A stretch of DNA of 32,981 nt from JAKAWQ01 sp035549615 (GTDB lineage Bacteria; Pseudomonadota; Alphaproteobacteria; Acetobacterales; Acetobacteraceae), in the NCBI GenBank assembly GCA_035549615.1, contig DASZQO010000244.1, positions 1-32,981 on the forward strand, given 5' to 3'. The notes beneath the pieces are model-generated. The model worked only from the letters and a program-made list of their open reading frames with translations. It searched no databases and had not been told where the DNA came from. Shown here piece after piece: positions 24,041-32,882 of this stretch (within the stretch, counting starts at the first letter, position 1; the number at the start of each line of letters is the position of its first letter). The position numbers were made by a program, and so were the translations under genes.

Positions 24041-24916
24041 ATGGGCAAGAGCATCGCGCTTGGCGATATCACGCTCACACGCATCGTCGAGCAGCAGCAG
24101 CCGCTCTTCGATATCTTCGAGTTCTTTCCCGCGGTTACGCCCGAGCTCCTCGAGGAGAACCGCTCCTGGCTCGAGCCGGAAGCGCTCGACCCGGCGAGCC
24201 GCAAGCTCATCCTCTGCGTGCAGTCCTATCTCGTGCGCACGCCGCACCATACCATCCTGGTCGATAGCTGCGTCGGCAACGACAAGCCGCGGCCGCAACG
24301 TCCCTTCTGGCACATGATGAAGAGCGAGGCCTTTTTGCAGGGCCTCGCCGCGGCCGGTGCCTCACCCACCGAGATCGATTTCGTCATGTGCACGCATCTG
24401 CATGTCGATCATGTCGGCTGGAACACGCGCCTTGAAAGCGGCCGCTGGGTGCCAACCTTTCCCAACGCGCGCTATCTCTTCTCCGAACGCGAGTTCGCCT
24501 ATTGGACCGAACAGAATGCCAGGGAGCCGATCGCCTGCATCGCCGATAGTGTGCTCCCGATCCTTGATGCCAAGCAGGCCGAGCTTGTCCGAAGCGACCA
24601 TGTGCTGAACGATCACGTCCGGCTGCTGCCGACACCCGGCCATACGCCTGATCATTTCTGCGTCGCCCTCGGACAGGGCCGTGACGATGCCGTCGTCACC
24701 GGCGATCTCATCCATTCACCACTTCAGGCCCGCTACCCCGAGATCTCCTACCGCGCCGATTTCGATGCCAGGCAATCCGCGGCCAGCCGCCGTTCCTTTC
24801 TCGAACGATATTGTGACACGGCAACGCTCTGCTGCCCCGCGCATTTCCCGGCCCCTTCCGTCAGCCGCATCTCGCGCTGGGGGGAAGGCTTCCGCTGCAC
24901 GCCCGTCTCCGCCTGA
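24041..24916 (+). CDS. Metallo-beta-lactamase-fold hydrolase
   Basis: A 291-residue MBL-fold metal-dependent hydrolase. The HxHxDH motif is THLHVDHVGWN. Further ligands are His in PTPGHTPDH, Asp in TGDLIHSP and His in CPAHFPAP, giving a complete dinuclear site. The layout resembles the quorum-quenching lactonase / glyoxalase-II-like branch, but no specific substrate can be assigned. There is no signal peptide. ATG 24041 follows GAGGGAGAG. An esterase gene begins 26 bp downstream on the same strand, so the two are probably co-transcribed. Confidence 0.9.
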   Translation: MGKSIALGDITLTRIVEQQQPLFDIFEFFPAVTPELLEENRSWLEPEALDPASRKLILCVQSYLVRTPHHTILVDSCVGNDKPRPQRPFWHMMKSEAFLQGLAAAGASPTEIDFVMCTHLHVDHVGWNTRLESGRWVPTFPNARYLFSEREFAYWTEQNAREPIACIADSVLPILDAKQAELVRSDHVLNDHVRLLPTPGHTPDHFCVALGQGRDDAVVTGDLIHSPLQARYPEISYRADFDARQSAASRRSFLERYCDTATLCCPAHFPAPSVSRISRWGEGFRCTPVSA

Positions 24917-24942
24917 TCTCCGGCCGTTCGCAGAGCCCGAAG

Positions 24943-25950
24943 ATGCGCAAGTTCCACGGTCCCGCCGGCAGCGTGACGCGCATCACCATCACGAGCCACG
25001 CACTTGCGGGCAATATGCTGGGCGACCCGACGGAACGCCCCGTCGATATCTATGTTCCCGCCAACCAAGACGGAACCGGCCTGCCCCTGCTCGTGGACCT
25101 GGTCGGCTTCACCGGCAGCGGCCTTTCGCACACCAATTGGGTCGGTTTCCGCGAGAACGTTCCCGAACGGCTCGACCGGTTGATTGGCGAGGGCCATATG
25201 CCGCCCGTCGTGGTCGCCTTCCCGGACTGCTTCACCCGTCTCGGTGGCAATCAGTACATCAATTCCACCGCCATGGGGGCCTGGGAGGATTTCCTGCTGC
25301 ACGAAATGCTGCCCGCCATCGAGGGGCGCTTCCGCTGCGGCGGCAGGGGGCGCCGCGGCGTCTTCGGCAAATCCTCCGGTGGCTACGGCGCGATTACCCA
25401 TGCGCTTCGGCACGGGGATATCTGGGCCGCCGCGGCCTGCCATTCCGGCGATATGGGCTTCGAGCTCTGCTACCTGCCGGACATGCCGGCCGTGCTGCGT
25501 GCGCTCGCCCGGGTTGACAATTCGATCGAGCGCTGGTGGACGGAATTCGAAGCCGCCCGCAAGCAGCCGGAAGGCGCCGGCAAGGTCGTCAATGCGCTCG
25601 CCATGGCCGCGAGCTACGATCCCGATCCCACCGCATTCCTCGGCATGCGGCTGCCCGTTACCTTCGATACCTGCGAAATCATTCCAGAGCGCTGGGAAAA
25701 CTGGCGACGGCAGGATCCGGTGGTCGCACTTGAGTCCCGGGCGGACAATCTGCGCCTGCTCAAGGCGCTCTATATCGATTGCGGCCGCAACGACCAGTTC
25801 AACCTTCTTTATGGCGCGCGCCGCTTTGTCCGCCGGCTCGAATCCCTCGGCATCGCCCATCGTTATGAGGAGTTCTCCGACAATCACAGCGGGATCGACT
25901 ACCGGATGGATGAGAGCCTGCCCTTCCTCGCCGCCGCCCTGCATGGCTGA
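24943..25950 (+). CDS. Esterase (esterase D / feruloyl-esterase-like)
   Basis: A 335-residue alpha/beta hydrolase of the putative esterase family (Esterase D, PF00756-like). The nucleophile is in GVFGKSSGGYGA, the acid probably in DCGRNDQFNL and the His in SDNHSGIDYRM. No signal peptide is seen. It is separated from the MBL-fold gene by 26 bp and likely shares its transcript, so the pair may act in turn on an ester or lactone. It converges on the TonB operon, with a short inverted repeat copy in the gap. S-formylglutathione hydrolase is a relative, but the sequence is not close enough to claim it. Confidence 0.87.
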   Translation: MRKFHGPAGSVTRITITSHALAGNMLGDPTERPVDIYVPANQDGTGLPLLVDLVGFTGSGLSHTNWVGFRENVPERLDRLIGEGHMPPVVVAFPDCFTRLGGNQYINSTAMGAWEDFLLHEMLPAIEGRFRCGGRGRRGVFGKSSGGYGAITHALRHGDIWAAAACHSGDMGFELCYLPDMPAVLRALARVDNSIERWWTEFEAARKQPEGAGKVVNALAMAASYDPDPTAFLGMRLPVTFDTCEIIPERWENWRRQDPVVALESRADNLRLLKALYIDCGRNDQFNLLYGARRFVRRLESLGIAHRYEEFSDNHSGIDYRMDESLPFLAAALHG

Positions 25951-25960
25951 GGAGCAGCCA

Positions 25961-26000
25961 CGCTCTCGCTCATCGTTTCTCACGTGATTGAAACCGACGG
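25961..26000 (-). repeat. Probable partial, inverted copy C of the dispersed repeat
   Basis: On the minus strand this reads GGTTTCAATCACGTGAGAAA, followed by CGATGAGCGAGAGCG, parallel to the core of copy A (GGTCTGAATCACGCGGGAGA then ACAATGACCGCGAGCGGG) and copy B. The terminal hairpin of copies A and B is missing. It fills the gap between the convergent esterase and TonB genes. Short and diverged, so moderate confidence. Confidence 0.4.
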
Positions 26001-26024
26001 CGATCGCATCGTCCTCATCACGCT

Positions 26025-27176
26025 CTATTGCTGCTCAAGCATGTAGCGGATCGCGAAGGTCACGGTCGTCTCATTCTCGGTCATCGTTGGCGGAAACGGC
26101 GGCAGGGTCGCGCCCTGGAGCAACCGCTCCGAAGCGTGGTCGAGAATCCTCGACCCGCTGCCGCTCAGCACTTCAACCGAGAGGACCCCGCCACTCCGGG
26201 CGACGGTGAAACGGACGATCACGGTCCCCTGATCGCCGCGCTGCCGTGCCAGGTCCGGATAATATTTGTGCGCATCAAGCCATGCGCCCACCGCGCGCAG
26301 CCAGGACGAGCTTTGCACCATCCTTCCTGCAGGCGCGGCCGCCCCCGGTCCTGCCTCCGCCCGGGTGGCCGGCCGCGCGCGCGCGGCCGCCGCAGCGGCC
26401 GGCGCCTGCTCCCGCGGCGCGGCTGGATGGAGCGGCGTCGCCTGTTGCGGCAGCGGGTGCGACAGGGGGCGCGACAGGGGGCGCGGGAGAGGACGGGGCA
26501 AAGGCCGTGGTGAGACCGGCTCGGGCGGCGGCGGGGGTGCCTTGGGCGGCGGCAGTGGCAGAACGAGATGTTGTGCTGGCGTCTGCACCGGCGGTGGCCT
26601 GGCCGGGACCGCGCGCGGCGGCGGCACGGGAGCCAAGGGAATGATCGCCGGAATGGCCGGCGCGGCGAGAACCTTGGAGGGTGGTGGCGCCGCCGCCGGC
26701 GCCTCGGGCGCGGTGGAGGAAAGAAGCGGCGGCGCCGGCCGGGTCGCGGGCGTGATTGCCGGATTGGCGCGCGGAGCGGCCAGGGGAGGCGAAGAAAGGG
26801 GCGGCGAAGAAAGGGGAGGCGAAGGAACAGGCCGGGCAGCCGCGGGGGCCGGGGTGCTCACGTGTGGCGGCGCCGCCGTCACGGCCTGCAGCGGATGGGC
26901 GGGCTCGGTCAGCGTGCGCAATGTGCTGGTTGGCGCGGCGACGGACCGCAAAGGCGTCGTCGGCGCGGCACCGCTACGCACCACCGAGGATGGTGCCGCC
27001 GCGAGCGAGAGCGTCACGGTCACCGGCCGCGGCGTGACATGGCCCATCCTCAGCAAGAGCCCGAGCGCCACCAGATGCAGCAGCACGGCGAGAAGAAGCG
27101 CTGCCGGATGCACCCGGCCGGGCAGAATGAGCCTACTGCCCGGTTCCTGTCGTACGCTCATCGTCGGCGCGCTCAT
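26025..27176 (-). CDS. TonB-family energy transducer with long Pro-rich linker
   Basis: A 383-residue TonB protein that links the inner-membrane ExbB-ExbD motor to outer-membrane receptors. A single membrane anchor lies near residues 24-43 (HPAALLLAVLLHLVALGLLL). A very long Pro/Ala-rich periplasmic linker with repeated SPPLSSPPL-like and RPLPRPL runs fills the middle. The C-terminal domain (ARQRGDQGTVIVRFTVARSG, and SGSGSRILDHASERLL) is the TonB fold. It follows ExbD after 2 bp and ends the operon beginning with the receptor at 31371. TonB proteins are usually shorter than this; the extra length is in the linker. Confidence 0.92.
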   Translation of the reverse strand: MSAPTMSVRQEPGSRLILPGRVHPAALLLAVLLHLVALGLLLRMGHVTPRPVTVTLSLAAAPSSVVRSGAAPTTPLRSVAAPTSTLRTLTEPAHPLQAVTAAPPHVSTPAPAAARPVPSPPLSSPPLSSPPLAAPRANPAITPATRPAPPLLSSTAPEAPAAAPPPSKVLAAPAIPAIIPLAPVPPPRAVPARPPPVQTPAQHLVLPLPPPKAPPPPPEPVSPRPLPRPLPRPLSRPLSHPLPQQATPLHPAAPREQAPAAAAAARARPATRAEAGPGAAAPAGRMVQSSSWLRAVGAWLDAHKYYPDLARQRGDQGTVIVRFTVARSGGVLSVEVLSGSGSRILDHASERLLQGATLPPFPPTMTENETTVTFAIRYMLEQQ

Positions 27177-27178
27177 CG

Positions 27179-27619
27179 TCAGCGTGCCGGTGGCGCCTCG
27201 GCCTGTTCCGCGAGCAGGGAGATGCGCGAGAACCCGGCCGCCGCCACCGCGCCCATCGTCCGCATTACCGCGCCATAGGAAAGGGCGCGGTCGGCGCGGA
27301 TATAGACCGTCTGGTCGGGTGTCTTCTCCGCCATCTGGCGCAGCCGCTCCGGCAGCGCCGCCGCCGGGACTTTCTTCTCGCCGATGAACACCTGCCCGCC
27401 ATGGTCGATGCTGAGCACGATGGGCTGCCGCGGCTCGGCAACCCGGGCCGCCGCCGTCTTCGGCAGACGAAGCGGAACGCCCGCCATCATCAGCGGTGCC
27501 GTCACCATGAAGATCACCAGCAGCACCAGCATCACGTCCACAAAGGGGGTGACATTGATCTCCGCGAGCGGGGCCAGGTCCTCGCCTTCCTCCAGCCGCC
27601 GCCGCGGGCCCATGGCCAT
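27179..27619 (-). CDS. exbD: ExbD/TolR-type biopolymer transport protein
   Basis: A 146-residue inner-membrane protein with one N-terminal membrane helix (PFVDVMLVLLVIFMVTAP) and a periplasmic domain. Asp28 in INVTPFVDVML is the conserved proton-pathway residue of ExbD/TolR. With ExbB it forms the proton-driven motor. It begins 6 bp after ExbB ends and is 2 bp from TonB. The symbol is chosen over tolR because it sits with tonB and a TonB-dependent receptor. Confidence 0.92.
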   Translation of the reverse strand: MAMGPRRRLEEGEDLAPLAEINVTPFVDVMLVLLVIFMVTAPLMMAGVPLRLPKTAAARVAEPRQPIVLSIDHGGQVFIGEKKVPAAALPERLRQMAEKTPDQTVYIRADRALSYGAVMRTMGAVAAAGFSRISLLAEQAEAPPAR

Positions 27620-27625
27620 CGCCGG

Positions 27626-28288
27626 CTACGCCGCCGCCGCCCGGATCGCCTCGGGGCGGAGCGTGCTCAGCATGTCGGCGAGCCGGGTGATCGCGGAGAT
27701 CCCGAGCGCGCGCGTGCCGGCAAGGTGTGCTGCGAGCTTGTTGTAGGCGATCACCGCGGGAATCGCCGCCGCGAGCCCGATCGCGGTGGAGAAGAGCGCC
27801 TCCGCGATGCCGGGCGCCACCACCGCTAGGCTCGTATCATTGGCCGCCGCGATCCCCGAAAAGCTCGCCATGATCCCCCACACCGTGCCGAACAGGCCGA
27901 TGAACGGCGCGGTCGCGCCCACGGTCGCGAGAAATGGGAGGCCCGGCTCGACCGCCCGCAACGCATCGGCGAGGCAAAGGCGCATCGCCTCGGCGAGCCG
28001 CTCACGCCGCTCCGCCCTTCCCTCGCCCCCATCCGCCTCGCTCGCCGCCAGGAGCCCCGCCCGCAGCACCTCGCCCGCCAGCCCGTTCGGCAGCGTTTCC
28101 CGGCCAAGCGCGCGGGCTGCGTCATGAAGCCGCGAGACATCGCGCCGGATGCGGCCGTACCGCACCGCCCGATCGATCGCGACCGCCCAGACCCAGATGC
28201 TTGCCACCACCAGTACAAGCAGCACCAGCTTCACCAGCACATCCGCATGCAGGAAGAGGGTGAGAGGCGAGATGGCGCGTGGCGGCAT
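27626..28288 (-). CDS. exbB: ExbB/TolQ/MotA-family proton-channel protein
   Basis: A 220-residue inner-membrane protein with the three helices of the family: LVLLVLVVASIWVWAVAI near the N-terminus, ATVGATAPFIGLFGTVWGI in the middle, and ALFSTAIGLAAAIPAVIAY near the C-terminus. The GLFGTVWGIM and TAIGLAAAIPA phrases are diagnostic. It forms the proton channel with ExbD. It starts 6 bp after the small secreted protein gene ends and is followed by exbD. The absence of tolA, tolB and pal favours ExbB over TolQ. Confidence 0.92.
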   Translation of the reverse strand: MPPRAISPLTLFLHADVLVKLVLLVLVVASIWVWAVAIDRAVRYGRIRRDVSRLHDAARALGRETLPNGLAGEVLRAGLLAASEADGGEGRAERRERLAEAMRLCLADALRAVEPGLPFLATVGATAPFIGLFGTVWGIMASFSGIAAANDTSLAVVAPGIAEALFSTAIGLAAAIPAVIAYNKLAAHLAGTRALGISAITRLADMLSTLRPEAIRAAAA

Positions 28289-28294
28289 AGCGGC

Positions 28295-28906
28295 CTAGCG
28301 GGTCAGCGGCGCCTTGGCGCGCGAGGAGACGGTGATGCGCGCGAGGCAGGCCGCGCGCGAATCATTTCCCGTCCCGCCGCCCTGAGGCGTTCCCGGGGGA
28401 GCTTCAGAGGGCGCCGTGCCGACCTGACAGGAAAGCACGTCGTTGAGGAGGATATGGCCGATCGAATCGCAAGGCGTGCCGGTCAGGTCGAAGAGCCGGA
28501 CCTCGGTCTTCCGCGCCGCCAGCGGCCCGAGCTCCACCGCCAGGCGGCGGGAGATGATGCCATCCGTGCCGAACAGGATGAGATCGAGCTGCAGCTCGGG
28601 AATCGGCTCGGAACCCGGATTGCCGACAACGAAATAGGCGCGGCAGCCCGGTCCCTGGTCCAAGGGGGTCAGCTTGTTGAGCTCGAGCGAGATGGGCGTT
28701 CCGGCCGATGCCATGGCGGGCGCCGCCGCGGGGGGCGGCGCTTGCGCCGGCGCTGCCGGCACCTGCCCGGGCGCCGATTGCGGAGATGGCGCCGCTGCCT
28801 GCGCCGGGCTGCCAATTGGCCCGAGCAGGCCGGCCCCGAGCACGCCGGCCAAGAGAAGACCGACGAAGAAACCCCCTCCGGCTGGGAAAAATGCCGAGCG
28901 CTTCAC
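28295..28906 (-). CDS. Small secreted or membrane-anchored four-cysteine protein in the TonB operon
   Basis: A 203-residue protein between the receptor and exbB. GTG 28906-28904 is preferred as start because AGGGGAGG lies 10 nt before it. ATG 28930-28928 and a longer frame are alternatives. A hydrophobic signal or anchor (FFVGLLLAGVLGAGLLG) ends near AQA, then a Pro/Ala-rich linker leads to a compact domain: ISLELNKLTPLDQGPGCRAY, LDLILFGTDGIISRRLAVEL, and LFDLTGTPCDSIGHILLNDV. Four Cys (in GPGCRA, GTPCDS, LSCQVG and AACLAR) could form two disulfides. I know this pattern only as a hypothetical, sometimes Tat-annotated, protein in alphaproteobacteria. Its place suggests a periplasmic partner of the TonB motor. 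Confidence 0.8.
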   Translation of the reverse strand: MKRSAFFPAGGGFFVGLLLAGVLGAGLLGPIGSPAQAAAPSPQSAPGQVPAAPAQAPPPAAAPAMASAGTPISLELNKLTPLDQGPGCRAYFVVGNPGSEPIPELQLDLILFGTDGIISRRLAVELGPLAARKTEVRLFDLTGTPCDSIGHILLNDVLSCQVGTAPSEAPPGTPQGGGTGNDSRAACLARITVSSRAKAPLTR

Positions 28907-29055
28907 GGCCGCCTTACCTCCCCTATGCATCGGCCCCCAGGATAATCCGCCTGCGCCCGCGACAAAACCGCCGGCCCACGGCTCCCGGCCCGGCCGGTGC
29001 CAGCCTGAAACAAATCGCGAGGCGACCCGGGCCGAGGCCATGAGGTCTGATTGGT

Positions 29056-31371
29056 CTAACCCAGCGTCACGTGCACGCCGACGAGGACCCCGATCGGCGC
29101 GGCCGGGCTATAGGATCGCGGATTGGTCGCATTCGGCGCCTGGCTCAGGAATACCGAGGTGGTCGGCGAGAATGTTCCGAACGTGTAGTATTTTTCGTCG
29201 GTCACGTTGTTGATGGTCGCGAAGAGCCCGATCCGCGGCGTGAGCTGGTAATTGGTGGTCAGGTTGAGCGTGAAGAAGCCCGGCAGCTGCGGCGTCAGGT
29301 TCGCCTCGTCGCCGAAGAGGAACTGCCCGGTCTGGGCGATGCCAACGGCGCCCACCGTCCATTTCGGCGTCACCTTGTAATAGAGGCCGAGTTTGATCTG
29401 ATTGGCCGGAATCCCCGGAATGCGATCGCCGGGGTTCACCGTCTCGTTGCCGTTCGCGTCCGCCTCAGGGTTGCTGCCCGCCGATTCGACGAATCCGCTC
29501 TGATAGGTTGCATCGATGTAGGAATATTCGAGATAGGCGAGCCAGCGGCTGTTCGTGAACTGCACGCCGACATCGACCCCTTGCCGGCGGGTCTGGCCGA
29601 CATTCATGAAGAAGGCGCGATTGAGCGTGACGCTGTTGACGAAAACGATGTCGTCATCGAGGTTCGAGCGATAGAGGCCGATATTGTAGCTGAGAGTAGC
29701 CCCTGGAGAAGGGATGAAGGCGCCGCGTACGCCAGCCTCCCAGGTGTGGGCCACCACCTGCTTGAGGTTTGGATCGCCGACGAAGAAGTTGGCCAGACTG
29801 CAGGAATCTTCCGGACCCGCGCAGGAAAGCTCGGCGGGCGTCGGCGCCCGGTTTGCTTCGGCATAGCCCGCATAGGCCGTAAGCCATGGTGTCAGCTGAT
29901 AGCTCAACCCCGCCGCCGGGTTGAAATGGTTATAATTGTGATTGCCAGTGAGATCCCCCCCATTCTGGTCCGTAAGATCGATTTGGGCGGCATTGAACCG
30001 GCCAGAGACAGTCGCTGCCAGGCGCCGGGTCAGATTGAGCGTGTCGGTAAAGAAGGCCCCATAATAGGCATCGCTGATCGCCACGCTGACCGGCACATTG
30101 TTGCCTGGCTCATCGATCACGACACCTGGCCCGATGAACACGCGGGAAACATCCGTGATCCCGCCGATATAGGAGATCCCGCCGAACTCCGTCTGGGCGC
30201 CATCGAAGCTGAGACCCACCACCGCGTGGTTTTGCAGCCCGAATATGTCGTTGGTGTTCGTCACCTGCGCGGAGACGCCATAGCCGTTCGTGTTGGTCGT
30301 CTGATTGTCGAGCTCGGAATAGGAGAAGGGATTGTCGCCGAGGAAGGCGGGAATCGTCCCGCCCCCGAGCGTCGTGCTCGGAACACCGGGAGCCGAGCAG
30401 AGAAGCCCCGAACCGTCATCGCAAGGTGTGTCGTTGGGCGCGTTCCCGTTCGTCACGAACTGGTGAAAATAGTCGTAATAAGCGACCGCCTGGATGGAGG
30501 TCGTATCAGTGAGCTGGAAATTTCCGTTCAGATTGACATTGAGGTAGTGATTGAAGATCGCGTTCGGTCCCGTGAACTGCGCCGCCGGATCAGCCGCCAG
30601 AAGCTCAACCGGCGAGGTTCCCGGCCCATTCAGGGCCGAATGCGCGAGCGTGATATTGAGATGCACCTCCTCCCAGTCGTTTCGCCATCCGAGATCGCCA
30701 TAAAAATTCTGAATGTCCGAGGATTGCAGGTCGCGCCACCCACCCTGGTGCAGCACGTTTCCGGCCGCATACATCGCAGTATCGCCGAGCTGCTTGCCGT
30801 ACTGGAAATCGCTCTGCACCGTCCCGAACGAGCCGCCGGAGAGATCCGTCTCAAGCCCATGATAGGTGAAGCCGTTCTTGAGCTGGACATTGATCGCCCC
30901 GCCCAGCGCGTTGAGACCGAACGCAGGGTTTGAGCCCACCAGATTGAGGCTGTTGATCGCAACATCGGGGATGAGGTCAAAATTCACCGTATCGCCGAAG
31001 GCCTGGTTGAACCGCTCGCCATTGACATAGACGGCAAGGCCCTGCGGCGTGCCCTGGAGGGGTGAGGCCTCGAAACCATGATAAAAGAAGTCGGGCTGGA
31101 ATGGATTGCCGGAACCAGAATCCAGATTGACGCCACCCACCTGCTGATTGAGGGAGCCTGTCAGATCTGGCACGCCGAGGCGATTGAGATCGGGACTGGT
31201 GAGCACGTTCGTCTCGGCCGGAATGGTATCCGGGTTGACTCCCGAGCCGAGCAATGGCGTCGGCGCGATGACGTTGACTTCCGGGATCGATGCTGAGGAA
31301 GAGGCAGTTTGCGCGGCGGCGGCAACAGGCAGGGCAAAAACTGCAAACGTGGTTGCACAAAGACGTTTCAT
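29056..31371 (-). CDS. TonB-dependent outer-membrane receptor
   Basis: A 771-residue outer-membrane transporter. The signal peptide ends near AAAA at residue 20, and IPEVNVIAPTP near residue 29 is a plausible TonB box. The plug domain follows (LNRLGVPDLTGSLNQQVGG, and INVQLKNGF), then a 22-strand-type barrel with many aromatic-rich strands, ending GVLVGVHVTLG. A loop holds two Cys (NDTPCDDGSGLLCSAPG) and another region has CAGPEDSCS. AGGA lies 7 nt before ATG 31371. It heads the operon continuing to exbB, exbD and tonB, and is divergent from a two-component system. The ligand (metal complex, oligosaccharide or cofactor) cannot be told. Confidence 0.92.
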   Translation of the reverse strand: MKRLCATTFAVFALPVAAAAQTASSSASIPEVNVIAPTPLLGSGVNPDTIPAETNVLTSPDLNRLGVPDLTGSLNQQVGGVNLDSGSGNPFQPDFFYHGFEASPLQGTPQGLAVYVNGERFNQAFGDTVNFDLIPDVAINSLNLVGSNPAFGLNALGGAINVQLKNGFTYHGLETDLSGGSFGTVQSDFQYGKQLGDTAMYAAGNVLHQGGWRDLQSSDIQNFYGDLGWRNDWEEVHLNITLAHSALNGPGTSPVELLAADPAAQFTGPNAIFNHYLNVNLNGNFQLTDTTSIQAVAYYDYFHQFVTNGNAPNDTPCDDGSGLLCSAPGVPSTTLGGGTIPAFLGDNPFSYSELDNQTTNTNGYGVSAQVTNTNDIFGLQNHAVVGLSFDGAQTEFGGISYIGGITDVSRVFIGPGVVIDEPGNNVPVSVAISDAYYGAFFTDTLNLTRRLAATVSGRFNAAQIDLTDQNGGDLTGNHNYNHFNPAAGLSYQLTPWLTAYAGYAEANRAPTPAELSCAGPEDSCSLANFFVGDPNLKQVVAHTWEAGVRGAFIPSPGATLSYNIGLYRSNLDDDIVFVNSVTLNRAFFMNVGQTRRQGVDVGVQFTNSRWLAYLEYSYIDATYQSGFVESAGSNPEADANGNETVNPGDRIPGIPANQIKLGLYYKVTPKWTVGAVGIAQTGQFLFGDEANLTPQLPGFFTLNLTTNYQLTPRIGLFATINNVTDEKYYTFGTFSPTTSVFLSQAPNATNPRSYSPAAPIGVLVGVHVTLG

Positions 31372-31535
31372 ATTCGTTTCCTCACGGCATCAGCGGTTTC
31401 TGCCACCCGCATTCCAATCAAGTGTGGTGGTAGTCCGTGCCGTGGGTCCATAGTATTGATTGCAGCACAAATTTCAGAAAATGAAGACGCTCTGCAAAAA
31501 ATGCAGATTTGCTGCAAAGGGAGGGAAGTCGCGTG

Positions 31536-32882
31536 ATGTCGCTCAAGCTACGGCTGGTGCTGATCCCGGCGGTGATCCTTGCTCTGGGGCTCGCCGCGAC
31601 CATCGGCAATGAGCTCGCCTGGGCGCCGCAGAGGGTCCGCGCCGAGGTGACATCGGGGATGCGGCTCGGCCGCCTCCTCGTCACCGCGGCGCTCGTCAAT
31701 GCGCGCAACGCCGCCAGCACCCGTGCCGCGTTCGACGGGCTTGCCAAGGATCTTCCCAGGGTGCGCCATATCGTCTTCCGCATCGTCACCCATCCGGGAG
31801 AGGCGGCGATTGCCAGGCTGCCCAACCAGGTGCCGGATCGTTCCGGCGTTCCGCTCTGGTTTGCTCATATCTTTGATATTCCGCCCCGAATCGAGACCTT
31901 CCCCATCACCGTTCGTGGGCGGGAGGTGGCCCGGATCGCCATGGTCTCGAATCCGCTCGATGAGATCGGCGAGATTTGGGAAGAAGTTTTCTGGCTCGGC
32001 GAGCTGCTTCTCGGCGCCTCCGCCGCGATCGTCGTCCTGATCTTATGGACCGTGAATCGCGCGCTTCGCCCCGTCCGGGCCCTGCAGGACGGGTTCGACC
32101 GGCTGGAGCGCGGCGATTACTCGGCCCGCCTCGCGCCAATCCCTGTCACCGAGCTCACGCGCATCGGCGAGCAGTTCAACAGTCTTGCGCAGTCGCTGGG
32201 CCAGGTCACCGATGACAATCATCGGCTGATCGACGCCCTGATCGACCTGCAGGAGGCGGAGCGCAAGGAAATCGCGCATGAGCTGCATGATGAATTCGGC
32301 CCCGTGCTCTTCGGCATCCGGGCGGAGGCGGCAAGCATTCTCAGCAATTGCCGCGGAAGCGAAGCCACGCTCAAGCGGATCGCCGAGCGCGCCAGGGCGA
32401 TCGGTGATCTCGTCGATGGTATCCAGCGCACCCATGCGCGCATTCTCGCCCGGCTCCGCCCCCTCGCGCTCGACCAGCTTGGTCTGGCCGAGGCGCTGCG
32501 CGAGCTGGTCGCCGCCTGGCAGGAGCGCTGTCCGGACATCGCCTTCAGCGTGCGGGCCGAGGAGATCGTGCTGGGCAGCGAGGCGACCGGGCTTGCCCTC
32601 TATCGTGTGGTGCAGGAATGTCTGACCAATGCCGCGCGGCACGCGCGCGCGCGGCGGGTGGAAGTTTGTCTCGAACGGATGGCGAATGAGGCGCATGCGG
32701 TGCGCGTGCTGGTACGCGATGACGGGTGCGGCCTGCCACCAAAGTGCCGTTTCGGCTTCGGGCTGCTCGGAATGACCGAGCGCGTGCGGGCGCTGAACGG
32801 GCGGCTCTGCATCGGCAACCGCCCCACCGGCGGGACGGAGATCGCCGTGATGATGGACGTGCCCCAGGTGGCGGCGGAATGA
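31536..32882 (+). CDS. HAMP-domain sensor histidine kinase (HisKA_3, NarX/UhpB-like)
   Basis: A 448-residue inner-membrane kinase. TM1 is near residues 4-24 (RLVLIPAVILALGLA) and is followed by a periplasmic sensor region of about 130 residues. TM2 (LLLGASAAIVVLILW) leads into HAMP (RALRPVRALQDGFDRLERGD). The phosphoacceptor is His248 in EIAHELHDEFG, typical of HisKA_3 kinases paired with NarL-type regulators. The ATPase lid motifs are QECLTNAARHARA, DDGCGLP and GFGLLGMTERV. ATG 31536 follows AGGGAGGG at about 31519-31526. Its TGA overlaps the ATG of the response regulator. It is divergent from the TonB receptor operon, the likely target. Confidence 0.92.
   Translation: MSLKLRLVLIPAVILALGLAATIGNELAWAPQRVRAEVTSGMRLGRLLVTAALVNARNAASTRAAFDGLAKDLPRVRHIVFRIVTHPGEAAIARLPNQVPDRSGVPLWFAHIFDIPPRIETFPITVRGREVARIAMVSNPLDEIGEIWEEVFWLGELLLGASAAIVVLILWTVNRALRPVRALQDGFDRLERGDYSARLAPIPVTELTRIGEQFNSLAQSLGQVTDDNHRLIDALIDLQEAERKEIAHELHDEFGPVLFGIRAEAASILSNCRGSEATLKRIAERARAIGDLVDGIQRTHARILARLRPLALDQLGLAEALRELVAAWQERCPDIAFSVRAEEIVLGSEATGLALYRVVQECLTNAARHARARRVEVCLERMANEAHAVRVLVRDDGCGLPPKCRFGFGLLGMTERVRALNGRLCIGNRPTGGTEIAVMMDVPQVAAE

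Noticed and set aside
26266..27387. 373-codon Gly/Ala/Arg-rich frame on the plus strand
   Set aside because: Mirror of the Pro-rich TonB linker, which naturally yields Gly-rich antisense translation.
29071..30933. 620-codon open frame on the plus strand
   Set aside because: Antisense to the TonB-dependent receptor; no recognisable domain.
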